Assembly: GCA_947085825.1 (NCBI GenBank)
Contig: CAMTXX010000053.1
Location: 1 to 25,497 of the forward strand
Length of the DNA: 25,497 bases
From: JAOUFP01 sp947085825
Lineage (GTDB): Bacteria > Nitrospirota > Thermodesulfovibrionia > Thermodesulfovibrionales > UBA6898
Direction: 5' to 3'
The position numbers and the translations under genes were made by a program. Positions 1 to 6,724 of the stretch are shown here, in pieces (the first letter of the stretch is position 1; every line of letters starts with the position of its first letter). The notes under the pieces are model-generated. The model saw nothing but the letters and a program-made list of their open reading frames with translations. It ran no database searches and had not been told where the DNA came from.

Positions 1-108
1 AGGGCACTTAACAGCCCTCACTTACTGCCGGATGTGCACGCAGGGAAACAGTTTGAAAATGGCGAGATGGTAACCGTTATAAATGAGGCAGAAAGGAAGG
101 CCGCCTAA
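1..108 (+). CDS. C-terminal tail of an unidentified protein (5' end outside window)
   Basis: Frame 1 is open from the first base to TAA at 106-108 and gives 35 residues ending in ...VTVINEAERKAA. The segment is hydrophilic, with no membrane stretch or motif I recognise. The gene begins outside the window, so its function cannot be assigned. The next coding remnant starts almost at once in another frame, so this stop may sit at an old recombination junction. That it is coding is inferred only from its openness and ordinary codon use. Confidence 0.45.
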   Translation, partial: RALNSPHLLPDVHAGKQFENGEMVTVINEAERKAA

Positions 109-164
109 ATGTCTTTTACACACCTATTGACAAAACCTCTAATAGCAGAACTGCTCAAGAATGG

Positions 165-512
165 ATGGAAATTGGTAGCAAGTGGGAAGACGACGATCTC
201 TCGATGCGGTGGCTCAATCATTATTATGATCCGATGACAGGCAGGGGCTTGAATCCATGCGTATCAACCTTATGCAAGCCTTCACTTCAATGGGGAAAAG
301 ACGCCACAGAGAATGCATGGAGTTGGAAGTGGGCAAGAGATTCATATTATAAGGCATTAACAGATGCAAATCCGAACTATCGAAACATATATTTCTCTTA
401 TATGTTCAGGTCATTAGGTCAGGTAATCCATCTCGTTCAGGATAAAGCTGTGCCTGCACATGTAAGAAATGATGCACATCCAGTTCTCGTTAAAACAGGA
501 GAAAGATTATGA
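165..512 (+). pseudogene. Truncated paralog of the zinc phospholipase C / P1 nuclease-like gene at 1186-2727
   Basis: The 115-residue product matches residues about 62-163 of the full-length protein at 1186-2727, including the HYYDP segment and the zinc-site signature HxxxDxxxPxHxRND. Two blocks are identical in DNA: 312-401 with 1513-1602, and 412-473 with 1613-1674. The same frame stays open back to about 87 and still resembles the family just before the ATG (..TAQEW then MEIGSKWED), so the ATG at 165 is an internal methionine. The signal peptide and N-terminal zinc histidine are missing, and the 3' part after RND is replaced by an unrelated 11-residue tail. It is most likely a non-functional remnant of a tandem duplication. 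The stop overlaps the next start (ATGA), so it might still be translated and couple the next gene. Confidence 0.75.
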
Positions 513-1189
513 AAGCTAAGAAAAGTTTTTTATCCCTTATTTTTTTTATTTTTCCCTTTCTGTTGGTGTCGAGTGCGTATAGCAGCCAATGGATGCTCTT
601 TCATGACAACGAGATAAAAGGCTCAGTGATTGATGTTGAGACACAGAAACCCATTGAAGGAGTAATCGTCGTTGGCATGTGGCGGCTTTCACAATTTCTG
701 AGTCAAGGATTTGGAGGGTATGCAAAAGTAATTTTAGTTACGACTGACAGCGAGGGAAAATTCATAATTCCATCATGGACGGCATTCAAACCATTGACAT
801 TCGATTCTTCTATGCATGACCTTGCTCCTGAAATCGTTATATATAAGCCGGGATATAAGCTTTATTTTTCGCATAAAATTGAAAGGCAAGGTTTCCCCAA
901 TGATATTTCCAAAACACAAGAGCAAAAGAAATGGATTAAAGAAGAATATAGCATTAATCCTGCAAAGTTAAAAAGGATTTTTACAGATGAGGAGAGAATC
1001 CAAAATGAAGTTAATTGGGGAACATGGGCGCGTTTCCCAGATGAGTTTTATTCAAAAGAACAAGCTAAAGTTATTTTTGATGCTCTCGAAGAAGAAATAT
1101 TGCAGGTTTCAGATAAGAATAAAGATAAAGCTCCTCTATTAAAATCCATCAAAAAAATGCGTGATTATTGGGCAGGGGGTAAAAAATGA
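509..1189 (+). CDS. Exported protein with carboxypeptidase-regulatory-like (beta-sandwich) domain
   Basis: The 226-residue product has a clear signal peptide: KAKK, a long hydrophobic run, then SSAYSS near residue 26. Residues about 35-115 (IKGSVIDVETQKPIEGVIVVG ... TTDSEGKFIIPSW ... PEIVIYKPGYK) have the pattern of a carboxypeptidase-D-regulatory-like / prealbumin-like domain, often a binding or anchoring module of exported proteins. The C-terminal half is charged, probably helical, and not recognised. The gene starts inside the stop of the upstream remnant and ends inside the start of the phospholipase-C-like gene (ATGA at 1186-1189), so it is probably cotranslated with that enzyme. A role with that enzyme is inferred from position only. 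It has no visible catalytic motif. Confidence 0.75.
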   Translation: MKAKKSFLSLIFFIFPFLLVSSAYSSQWMLFHDNEIKGSVIDVETQKPIEGVIVVGMWRLSQFLSQGFGGYAKVILVTTDSEGKFIIPSWTAFKPLTFDSSMHDLAPEIVIYKPGYKLYFSHKIERQGFPNDISKTQEQKKWIKEEYSINPAKLKRIFTDEERIQNEVNWGTWARFPDEFYSKEQAKVIFDALEEEILQVSDKNKDKAPLLKSIKKMRDYWAGGKK

Positions 1190-2727
1190 GAAAGGGATTA
1201 ATATTTATATTTTTCTTTTTGTTATCTATAGAAGCATTTGCTTACGAGGTGAATGTGCATCGGGAAATAAGTAAGCAAGCTATTGCGGCATCGAATATCA
1301 GTCAATATTTATATAATAATTTAGGCATCTCTTTAAAAGATGAATTTAATAGAAAGAAAGCTGAAGACTGGGTAGAAGACGGTAGCGACTGGGAAGACAA
1401 TGCTCCACGCTGGCTCAATCATTATTATGATCCAACAACAGGCAAAGGCTTGAATCCATGTCCAACCACTTTATGCAAGCCTTCACTTCAATGGGGGAAA
1501 GACGCCACAGAAAATGCATGGAGTTGGAAGTGGGCAAGAGATTCATATTATAAGGCATTAACAGATGCAAATCCGAACTATCGAAACATATATTTCTCTT
1601 ATGTATTCAGAGCATTAGGTCAGGTAATCCATCTCGTTCAGGATAAAGCTGTGCCTGCACATGTAAGAAATGATCCTCACGGGGCTCCAATAATAAAATA
1701 TGACATGTATGAGGCATTTACAAGGGATAATGTAGGTTCACTTACATATAGCGGTTATCCTGCTGTTAGCATTACAACATTTAACAGCATTGATAGATTC
1801 TGGATACATGGCGGCAATGGGCTTGCAGAATATACAAATAAAAACTTTTTCAGCAGGGATACGATATTCAAGAATTATCCGCACCCGGCAAAAACAAATA
1901 CAACGGCTGCGCTTGTTGAGCAATATGCGAAAGATGGCAAGAAAGACAGCGTGTACTACATACAGGGATACACGTCTCAACGACTCGCAGCTTATTCATA
2001 CTTAAATAAGTGGTTGTTGCCCGATAAGTGGGAATATAACCTTGATGCCTATGTCCATGAAGACTATGCAAGCCAACTCATCCCCCGCGCTGTCGGCTAC
2101 TCGGCAGGGCTGCTGAATTATTTCTTTAGGGGAGAGTTGGACATGATAAAAGACCCCAATAATCCAAATCAGTATATAATTAAAAACCTTTCCAATGAAA
2201 ATATGTTTGGCGCCTTTAGCCTTTACTATGACGATACCAACAATAATCGTTACCTTGTTGCAAGCTGGGGAAACCTCGCCATAAACGCTAATAGTCAAAG
2301 TTCACCGGTAACCTTCACAGCGCCTTCCTCTCCTGCGCCAAAGGAAAAGGGCAAATACATCCTTGTGTTCCAAGGCACATTTGGAAACGAAATCGGAGCT
2401 GTAATGGGAAAGGTTGTAGAAGGGTTGTGTGCGGGGCGGTGGCATCACACTGCTTCGGGTGGTTGTCAATATATTTCACCTAACACAAATATAGGGGCTG
2501 CTGGAGCTCCACCAAGCGTGATACAAGGGATATATTTACATGAATGTTATCGTGGTATAGTCTTCTATGGAACGATTCCCACTCAATATATCTGCACAGG
2601 ACAACTGAATTCTGTAACTGAATCTCCTTGCTATACAGCACCATACTATGCAGGCAGCCAACATTGGGCAGGAATGTTTTGGTATTTTACGGCATGGGCA
2701 TCCATACGTGAGTGGATATGTTACTAA
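1186..2727 (+). CDS. Exported zinc-dependent phospholipase C / S1-P1 nuclease-like protein
   Basis: The 513-residue product has a signal peptide (residues 1-19, ending IEAFA). The first 160 residues follow the zinc phospholipase C / P1 nuclease fold: an early histidine (VNVHREIS, H25), a WLNHYYDP segment (H79), and ALGQVIHLVQDKAVPAHVRND, in which H149, D153 and H159 form the HxxxDxxxPxH metal site. A later segment, LIPRAVGYSAGLLNYFFRG (around residue 310), is typical of a long environmental-bacterial branch of this family. The C-terminal 150 residues are not recognised and contain several cysteines. It should act in the periplasm or outside, hydrolysing a phosphodiester, but substrate specificity cannot be read from the sequence. 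The start overlaps the preceding stop (ATGA). Confidence 0.8.
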   Translation: MRKGLIFIFFFLLSIEAFAYEVNVHREISKQAIAASNISQYLYNNLGISLKDEFNRKKAEDWVEDGSDWEDNAPRWLNHYYDPTTGKGLNPCPTTLCKPSLQWGKDATENAWSWKWARDSYYKALTDANPNYRNIYFSYVFRALGQVIHLVQDKAVPAHVRNDPHGAPIIKYDMYEAFTRDNVGSLTYSGYPAVSITTFNSIDRFWIHGGNGLAEYTNKNFFSRDTIFKNYPHPAKTNTTAALVEQYAKDGKKDSVYYIQGYTSQRLAAYSYLNKWLLPDKWEYNLDAYVHEDYASQLIPRAVGYSAGLLNYFFRGELDMIKDPNNPNQYIIKNLSNENMFGAFSLYYDDTNNNRYLVASWGNLAINANSQSSPVTFTAPSSPAPKEKGKYILVFQGTFGNEIGAVMGKVVEGLCAGRWHHTASGGCQYISPNTNIGAAGAPPSVIQGIYLHECYRGIVFYGTIPTQYICTGQLNSVTESPCYTAPYYAGSQHWAGMFWYFTAWASIREWICY

Positions 2728-2743
2728 GGAGTTCAAAGTAAAA

Positions 2744-2832
2744 GTGTCATTGTGGCGAAGCGAAGTAATCTTGCTTTTAAATAAATCGATATGTTAGAGA
2801 TTGCCACGTCGCTACCACTCCTCACAATGATT
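2744..2832. repeat. Imperfect palindromic interspersed repeat (MITE/REP-like)
   Basis: A left arm GTGTCATTGTGGCGAAGCGA faces a right arm whose reverse complement reads AATCATTGTGAGGAGTGGTAGCGACG. The arms share the core TCATTGTG, GCGA and AATCT-type segments around an AT-rich centre. This is the layout of a well-known family of 'GTCATTGCGAG..GCGAAGC..AATCTC' palindromic repeats scattered through many bacterial genomes. This copy is degenerate. No ORF lies in it, and it may form an RNA hairpin ending the upstream transcript. I see no convincing promoter in the remaining 2833-2930. Confidence 0.6.
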
Positions 2833-2930
2833 AAAATGTATGGTTTTTCAGCAGTCTTAAATTGTATTTCATGGAGAAAATAAGGAGAAATGTTAAAATA
2901 ACACTATAGATTTTAGAACGGAGTGGGGAT

Positions 2931-3320
2931 GTGAACAGATATAAAGATTGGATTGAGCAGGCTGAAAGGGATATGGAGAAGGCGAATCTGGATATTAGGC
3001 ATGGATATTATGACTGGGCGTGCTTTACCTCTCAGCAATCGGCAGAAAAGGCTGCAAAGGCGCTCTGCATGAAATTGGGCTTTGATGCGTGGGGACATTC
3101 CGTTACCAATACATTAAAGTTATTGAAAGATACATTAGAGGTCCCGGATGAAGTTATAGAACAGGCTCAACTGCTTGATACTTTTTATATCCCAACCCGA
3201 TACCCAAATGGATTTAGCATTGGGAAACCGTCTGATTATTATAACGAGAAGATAGCAGAGGAGGCATTGGATGCTTGTGACAAGGTCTTTGGGTTCTGTA
3301 AAACTAATATCAATAGATAG
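2931..3320 (+). CDS. HEPN-domain protein (partner of MNT nucleotidyltransferase)
   Basis: The 129-residue all-helical product has the HEPN-family pattern: WIEQAERDMEKANLDIRHGYYDWACFTSQQSAEKAAKALCMKLG, GHSVTNTLKLLK, YIPTRYPNG and a C-terminal AEEALDACDKVFGF helix. HEPN proteins of this type are usually encoded beside a minimal nucleotidyltransferase and form toxin-antitoxin-like pairs. The canonical RNase motif RxxxxH is not obvious here. The start is GTG at 2931, preceded by a GGAGTGGGG purine run; the overlapping ATG at 2929 is out of frame and meets a stop at once. It overlaps the next gene by 50 nt. Confidence 0.85.
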   Translation: MNRYKDWIEQAERDMEKANLDIRHGYYDWACFTSQQSAEKAAKALCMKLGFDAWGHSVTNTLKLLKDTLEVPDEVIEQAQLLDTFYIPTRYPNGFSIGKPSDYYNEKIAEEALDACDKVFGFCKTNINR

Positions 3321-3645
3321 AGAGGAGCTGTTTAAAGTCCTGAATGAGACTGCAATAAAAATAAAAGAGGAAAACAGCGAGCTTATCGATATAAGATTAT
3401 TCGGATCCATTACAAAAAAAGAGGAAACAGGAAAAAGCGATGTTGATATCATAATTATTGTTTCAGACTCTTCTGCGGACATCTTCCATAGAAGTTTAAA
3501 ATTCAGGAGATATTTTGATATTCAAGTCCCGGTGGATGTTCTGGTTTATACTAAGCCTGAGATAGAACAAATGCTCAAGGAAGGAAATAATTTTATAAAA
3601 AATATTCTCAATGAAAGCATTTCGCTGATTACAAAGGAGGCATGA
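3271..3645 (+). CDS. MNT-type minimal nucleotidyltransferase, HEPN partner
   Basis: The 124-residue product carries the nucleotidyltransferase signature LFGSITKKEETGKSDVDIII (about residues 44-63): the GS turn, then the paired metal-binding aspartates DVD, with a third aspartate in VPVDVLVY (about residue 90). MNT proteins of HEPN/MNT modules can neutralise the HEPN toxin, in some cases by adding AMP to it; whether this one does is unknown. The start at 3271 lies inside the HEPN gene and is backed by GAGGAGG about 6 nt upstream. The stop TGA (3643-3645) overlaps the recA start, giving tight coupling to recA. Confidence 0.85.
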   Translation: MLVTRSLGSVKLISIDREELFKVLNETAIKIKEENSELIDIRLFGSITKKEETGKSDVDIIIIVSDSSADIFHRSLKFRRYFDIQVPVDVLVYTKPEIEQMLKEGNNFIKNILNESISLITKEA

Positions 3646-4664
3646 TGAGTAAGGAAATAAGCAAGGATAAAGACAACAACAAACTGAAGGCCCTTGAGAT
3701 GGCCATATCCCAGATCGAAAAAAACTTTGGAAAAGGCTCTATCATGCGCCTTGGAGAAGAAGGCTCTGTCGAGGGTATTCAGTCTATCTCTACAGGCTCG
3801 CTGACCCTTGATATCGCCACAGGCATCGGAGGGCTCCCCAGAGGCAGGGTAGTTGAAATATACGGACCGGAATCTTCAGGGAAAACCACCCTGGCGCTCA
3901 ACACAGTTGCGCAGGCACAGGCTGCCGGCGGAACAGCAGCTTTCATAGACGCCGAGCATGCCCTGGACGTACATTACGCAAAAAGGATCGGCGTCAATAT
4001 TGAAGACCTGCTTATTTCACAGCCTGACACAGGGGAACAGGCACTCGAAGTTACAGAATATCTGGTGAGAAGCGGCGCCCTGGACATTATCGTAATAGAT
4101 TCTGTGGCAGCCCTCGTACCAAAGGCGGAGATAGAAGGCGACATGGGGGACTCCCTCCCCGGTCTTCAGGCAAGACTTATGAGCCAGGCGTTGAGAAAAC
4201 TGACGGCTGCAATCTCAAAATCAAATACCACCGTGGTCTTCATAAATCAGATAAGGATGAAAATCGGAGTCATGTTCGGCAGCCCCGAGACCACAACCGG
4301 CGGTAATGCGCTTAAATTTTATTCGTCCATGAGACTGGATATCAGAAAGATAGAAAGCATCAAAGATAACCAGGAGATCATAGGAGGCAGGGTCAGGGTG
4401 AAGGTCGTCAAAAACAAGATGGCGCCGCCCTTCAAACAGGCTGAGTATGATATATTCTTCAACCATGGCATATCACGTGAAGGTGAAATTGTTGACCTTG
4501 GGGTTGAAAAAAATATAATAGAAAAATCAGGCGCGTGGTACAGTTATGGCGGAAGCCGCATAGGACAGGGCAGGGAGAATGTGAAAGAATTCCTGAAAGG
4601 CAACCCATCTGTCTCTAAAGAGATCGAAGATAAAATCATAGAGGCCTATAACCTCAGGAAGTGA
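3645..4664 (+). CDS. recA: RecA recombinase
   Basis: This is full-length RecA (339 residues from ATG 3645). It forms filaments on single-stranded DNA, catalyses strand exchange and stimulates self-cleavage of LexA-type repressors. Walker A GPESSGKTT sits at about residues 74-82, with Walker B IIVIDSVAAL, the QALRKLTAAISKSNTTVVFINQIR segment and loop-2 GGNALKFYSS all intact. The C-terminus is short and lacks a long acidic tail. An ATG at 3642 is also in frame, but AAGGAGG at 3634-3640 would then be 1 nt away; 4 nt to the ATG at 3645 is more plausible. No promoter or LexA-type operator is visible directly upstream, since the MNT gene abuts it. Confidence 0.98.
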   Translation: MSKEISKDKDNNKLKALEMAISQIEKNFGKGSIMRLGEEGSVEGIQSISTGSLTLDIATGIGGLPRGRVVEIYGPESSGKTTLALNTVAQAQAAGGTAAFIDAEHALDVHYAKRIGVNIEDLLISQPDTGEQALEVTEYLVRSGALDIIVIDSVAALVPKAEIEGDMGDSLPGLQARLMSQALRKLTAAISKSNTTVVFINQIRMKIGVMFGSPETTTGGNALKFYSSMRLDIRKIESIKDNQEIIGGRVRVKVVKNKMAPPFKQAEYDIFFNHGISREGEIVDLGVEKNIIEKSGAWYSYGGSRIGQGRENVKEFLKGNPSVSKEIEDKIIEAYNLRK

Positions 4665-4679
4665 AGAACCCTGCGGCAG

Positions 4680-4745
4680 CCAAAAGTAGGCGCCGCTTAA
4701 CCAGAAGTAGGGGCTTCTAAGCCAGCGGGTACTGTTCCTTCTAAG
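4680..4745. repeat. Three degenerate 21-24 nt tandem units between recA and pilT
   Basis: Units starting CCAAAAGTAGG (4680), CCAGAAGTAGG (4701) and CCAGCGGGTA (4722) recur at exactly 21-nt spacing and end in CTTAA, TTCTAAG and TTCTAAG. The third unit has a 3-nt insertion. The middle unit can form a small hairpin (AGAAG...CTTCT). There is no T-run, so this is not a convincing rho-independent terminator. Confidence 0.5.
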
Positions 4746-4792
4746 CGAGACCGCGGGGTGTAATAATTATAAATTCCAGGAGACGTTACTTT

Positions 4793-5932
4793 ATGGATGT
4801 AAATGACTTATTAAAGGCAGCACATTCACAGGGGGCCTCAGACCTGCACCTGAAAGTAGGCTCGTGCCCTATTCTCAGGATAAACGGAGAACTCGCCCCT
4901 TTATCAACCGAAAACAGGCTCAGCCAGGAAGATACATTAAAAATTGCTTTTTCCGTTATGAGCCCGGGGCAACGGGAAATATTCAAAAAGAGAAACGATA
5001 TAGACCTGGCTTACAGTGTGCCGGGACTGGGGCGGTTCAGATGCAATATTTTTATCCAGAGAGGGACAATAGGTCTTGTATTCAGGGTAATCCCGATGAG
5101 AATCCCGACCATAGAAGAACTGCTTCTGCCGGAGGTAATCAAAAAGATCTCCATGGAAGCGCGGGGACTGATTCTGGTGACCGGAACGACCGGCAGCGGC
5201 AAATCCACCACCCTTGCTTCCATGATAGATAATATAAACACCAACAAAACAGAACATATTATGACTATTGAGGACCCGATAGAATATCTTCACAGGGACA
5301 AAAGGTCAATCGTCAACCAAAGAGAAATAGGCAATGACACGGAATCCTTCAGCAAGGCCTTGCGTGCCGCCATGAGACAGGACCCTGACGTTATTCTCGT
5401 CGGTGAAATGAGAGATTTTGAGACCATCCAGACAGCCCTGACAGCAGCGGAGACAGGACATCTCGTCCTGAGCACACTGCATACCATAGATGCAACAGAA
5501 ACTGTCAACAGAATCATATCGGTCTTCCCTCCCTATCAGCATAAACAGGTAAGGATGCAGCTATCCTCTGTTCTCAGGGCCATTATCTCAATGAGACTTG
5601 TGCCGAAAATGGACGGCAACGGCAGGGTGCCTGCTGTTGAAATTCTTATAGCTACGGCAATGATTAAGGATTGCATACTTGACCCTGACAAGTCGAAGAT
5701 GATCTCTGATGTAGTGGCCCAGGGCGCGCTTCATTACGGAATGCAGACCTTCGACCAGTCGCTCTTCAACCTTTTCAAAGGAGGCCTTATATCCTATGAA
5801 GAGGCGCTCAGAAGAGCAACCAATCCTGATGATTTCGCACTGAGAGTAAAAGGCATACAATCCACCAGCGATCTTACTTTTGATGATCATTCATCAAAGG
5901 ACGAGATGAAAATTGACAGATTCGGAAGGTAG
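4793..5932 (+). CDS. pilT: Type IV pilus retraction ATPase, PilT/PilU family
   Basis: The 379-residue product is a cytoplasmic hexameric ATPase that powers retraction of type IV pili (twitching, DNA uptake). All signatures are present: the N-terminal ASDLHLKVG PAS-like segment, Walker A GTTGSGKST (131-139), the Asp box TIEDPIEYLH (158-167), Walker B DVILVGEMRD (199-208) and the His box GHLVLSTLHT (222-231). It is about 35 residues longer than classical PilT (about 345). The RRATNPDDFALRVKGI tail is PilU/PilT2-like, so pilU-type function is possible. The start is supported by AGGAGA about 9 nt upstream. The 3' end overlaps recX by 20 nt. No other pilus gene is in the window. Confidence 0.93.
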   Translation: MDVNDLLKAAHSQGASDLHLKVGSCPILRINGELAPLSTENRLSQEDTLKIAFSVMSPGQREIFKKRNDIDLAYSVPGLGRFRCNIFIQRGTIGLVFRVIPMRIPTIEELLLPEVIKKISMEARGLILVTGTTGSGKSTTLASMIDNINTNKTEHIMTIEDPIEYLHRDKRSIVNQREIGNDTESFSKALRAAMRQDPDVILVGEMRDFETIQTALTAAETGHLVLSTLHTIDATETVNRIISVFPPYQHKQVRMQLSSVLRAIISMRLVPKMDGNGRVPAVEILIATAMIKDCILDPDKSKMISDVVAQGALHYGMQTFDQSLFNLFKGGLISYEEALRRATNPDDFALRVKGIQSTSDLTFDDHSSKDEMKIDRFGR

Positions 5933-6389
5933 CGCAAAAAAATATGCCTTTAGGCTTCTCAGTTACAGAAGCAGGAGTGAAAAAGAATTACGGCAGCGGC
6001 TTGAAAAAAAAGGGTTTTCTGAACCTCAGATATCAGACACACTAAAACACCTGAAACAGGCCGGATACCTTGATGACCAGGCCCTTGCCCTGGACCTTAA
6101 ACGCCAGGCCTTCAATAATAAGCTTCTCGGCAACAGCAGCGCCAAAAGGTTTCTGCTCAACAGAGGGGTGCCTGTTGAAATCGTCAACACAACCTTGGAG
6201 TACGACGAAGAAACAGAAGCTCAAAAAATTCAAAAACTTATAGACAAAAAGCTCAAAACTATGGGAAATTATCCTGATGAAAAAAAAGAAAAGAGACTAT
6301 GGGATTTTCTGGTGCGCAGGGGTTACACTTTCAGTACAATAAGAAATGCATTGCAAAATTTAATACGGCTTGAGGAGGCAGAAGAATGA
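5913..6389 (+). CDS. recX: RecX regulator of RecA
   Basis: The 158-residue product fits RecX, which binds RecA filaments and limits their activity. The three-helix repeats are visible: YAFRLLSYRSRSEKELRQRLEKKGFSEPQISDTLKHLKQAGYLDD (about 11-55), then a second (FNNKLLGNSSAKRFLLNRGVPVEIVNTTL) and a third (KEKRLWDFLVRRGYTFSTIRNAL). The start is a TTG at 5913 inside the end of pilT, because no in-frame ATG precedes the conserved KKYAFRLL segment. Only a weak GAG lies upstream, so translation may depend on coupling to pilT. recX usually follows recA directly; here pilT separates them. Confidence 0.92.
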   Translation: MTDSEGSAKKYAFRLLSYRSRSEKELRQRLEKKGFSEPQISDTLKHLKQAGYLDDQALALDLKRQAFNNKLLGNSSAKRFLLNRGVPVEIVNTTLEYDEETEAQKIQKLIDKKLKTMGNYPDEKKEKRLWDFLVRRGYTFSTIRNALQNLIRLEEAEE

Positions 6390-6721
6390 AGAAATATATT
6401 TTAATTTCAGTTGTGGTCTCGCTGATCTCACTTTCAGCCTGTGCTAAATCCATACGGTATTCCCACGATGAGATAAAAGACTTTACGCCCACAATGCAGA
6501 ATCACATAAAAAACAGCGAGATCGCCGTAGGCATGACCAAACTGCAGGTGCGATACTCCTGGGGAGGTCCTGACGATGTTATCGTCCTTGCTCCCGGTGA
6601 ACAGGGAAAGGAAAGGGTGCAGTGGATATACAAAAAACTGCATTTCTTCAAGACAAGCCTCATCTTCACCGACGATAAACTTACTGAAATAATAAGCACA
6701 GAGCCCGGCATTGCTAAATAG
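6386..6721 (+). CDS. Small lipoprotein with BamE/SmpA-OmlA-like domain
   Basis: The 111-residue product has a lipoprotein signal peptide with lipobox LSAC (Cys about residue 19). The mature part contains IAVGMTKLQVRYSWGGPDDV ... VQWIYKKL ... TSLIFTDDKLTEI, the pattern of the small SmpA/OmlA (BamE-like) domain. BamE proper belongs to the outer-membrane protein assembly complex, but many short lipoproteins share the fold, so a Bam role is only possible. The start overlaps the recX stop (ATGA). alaS follows after 3 nt. Confidence 0.8.
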   Translation: MKKYILISVVVSLISLSACAKSIRYSHDEIKDFTPTMQNHIKNSEIAVGMTKLQVRYSWGGPDDVIVLAPGEQGKERVQWIYKKLHFFKTSLIFTDDKLTEIISTEPGIAK

Positions 6722-6724
6722 ACA

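Noticed and set aside
2833..2930. Promoter for HEPN-MNT-recA
   Set aside because: TTGTAT, TAAAAT and TATAGA are present but none gives a normal 16-18 nt spacing; no LexA-type palindrome could be identified.
4665..4792. Rho-independent terminator after recA
   Set aside because: A small AGAAG/CTTCT hairpin exists but is not followed by a T-run.
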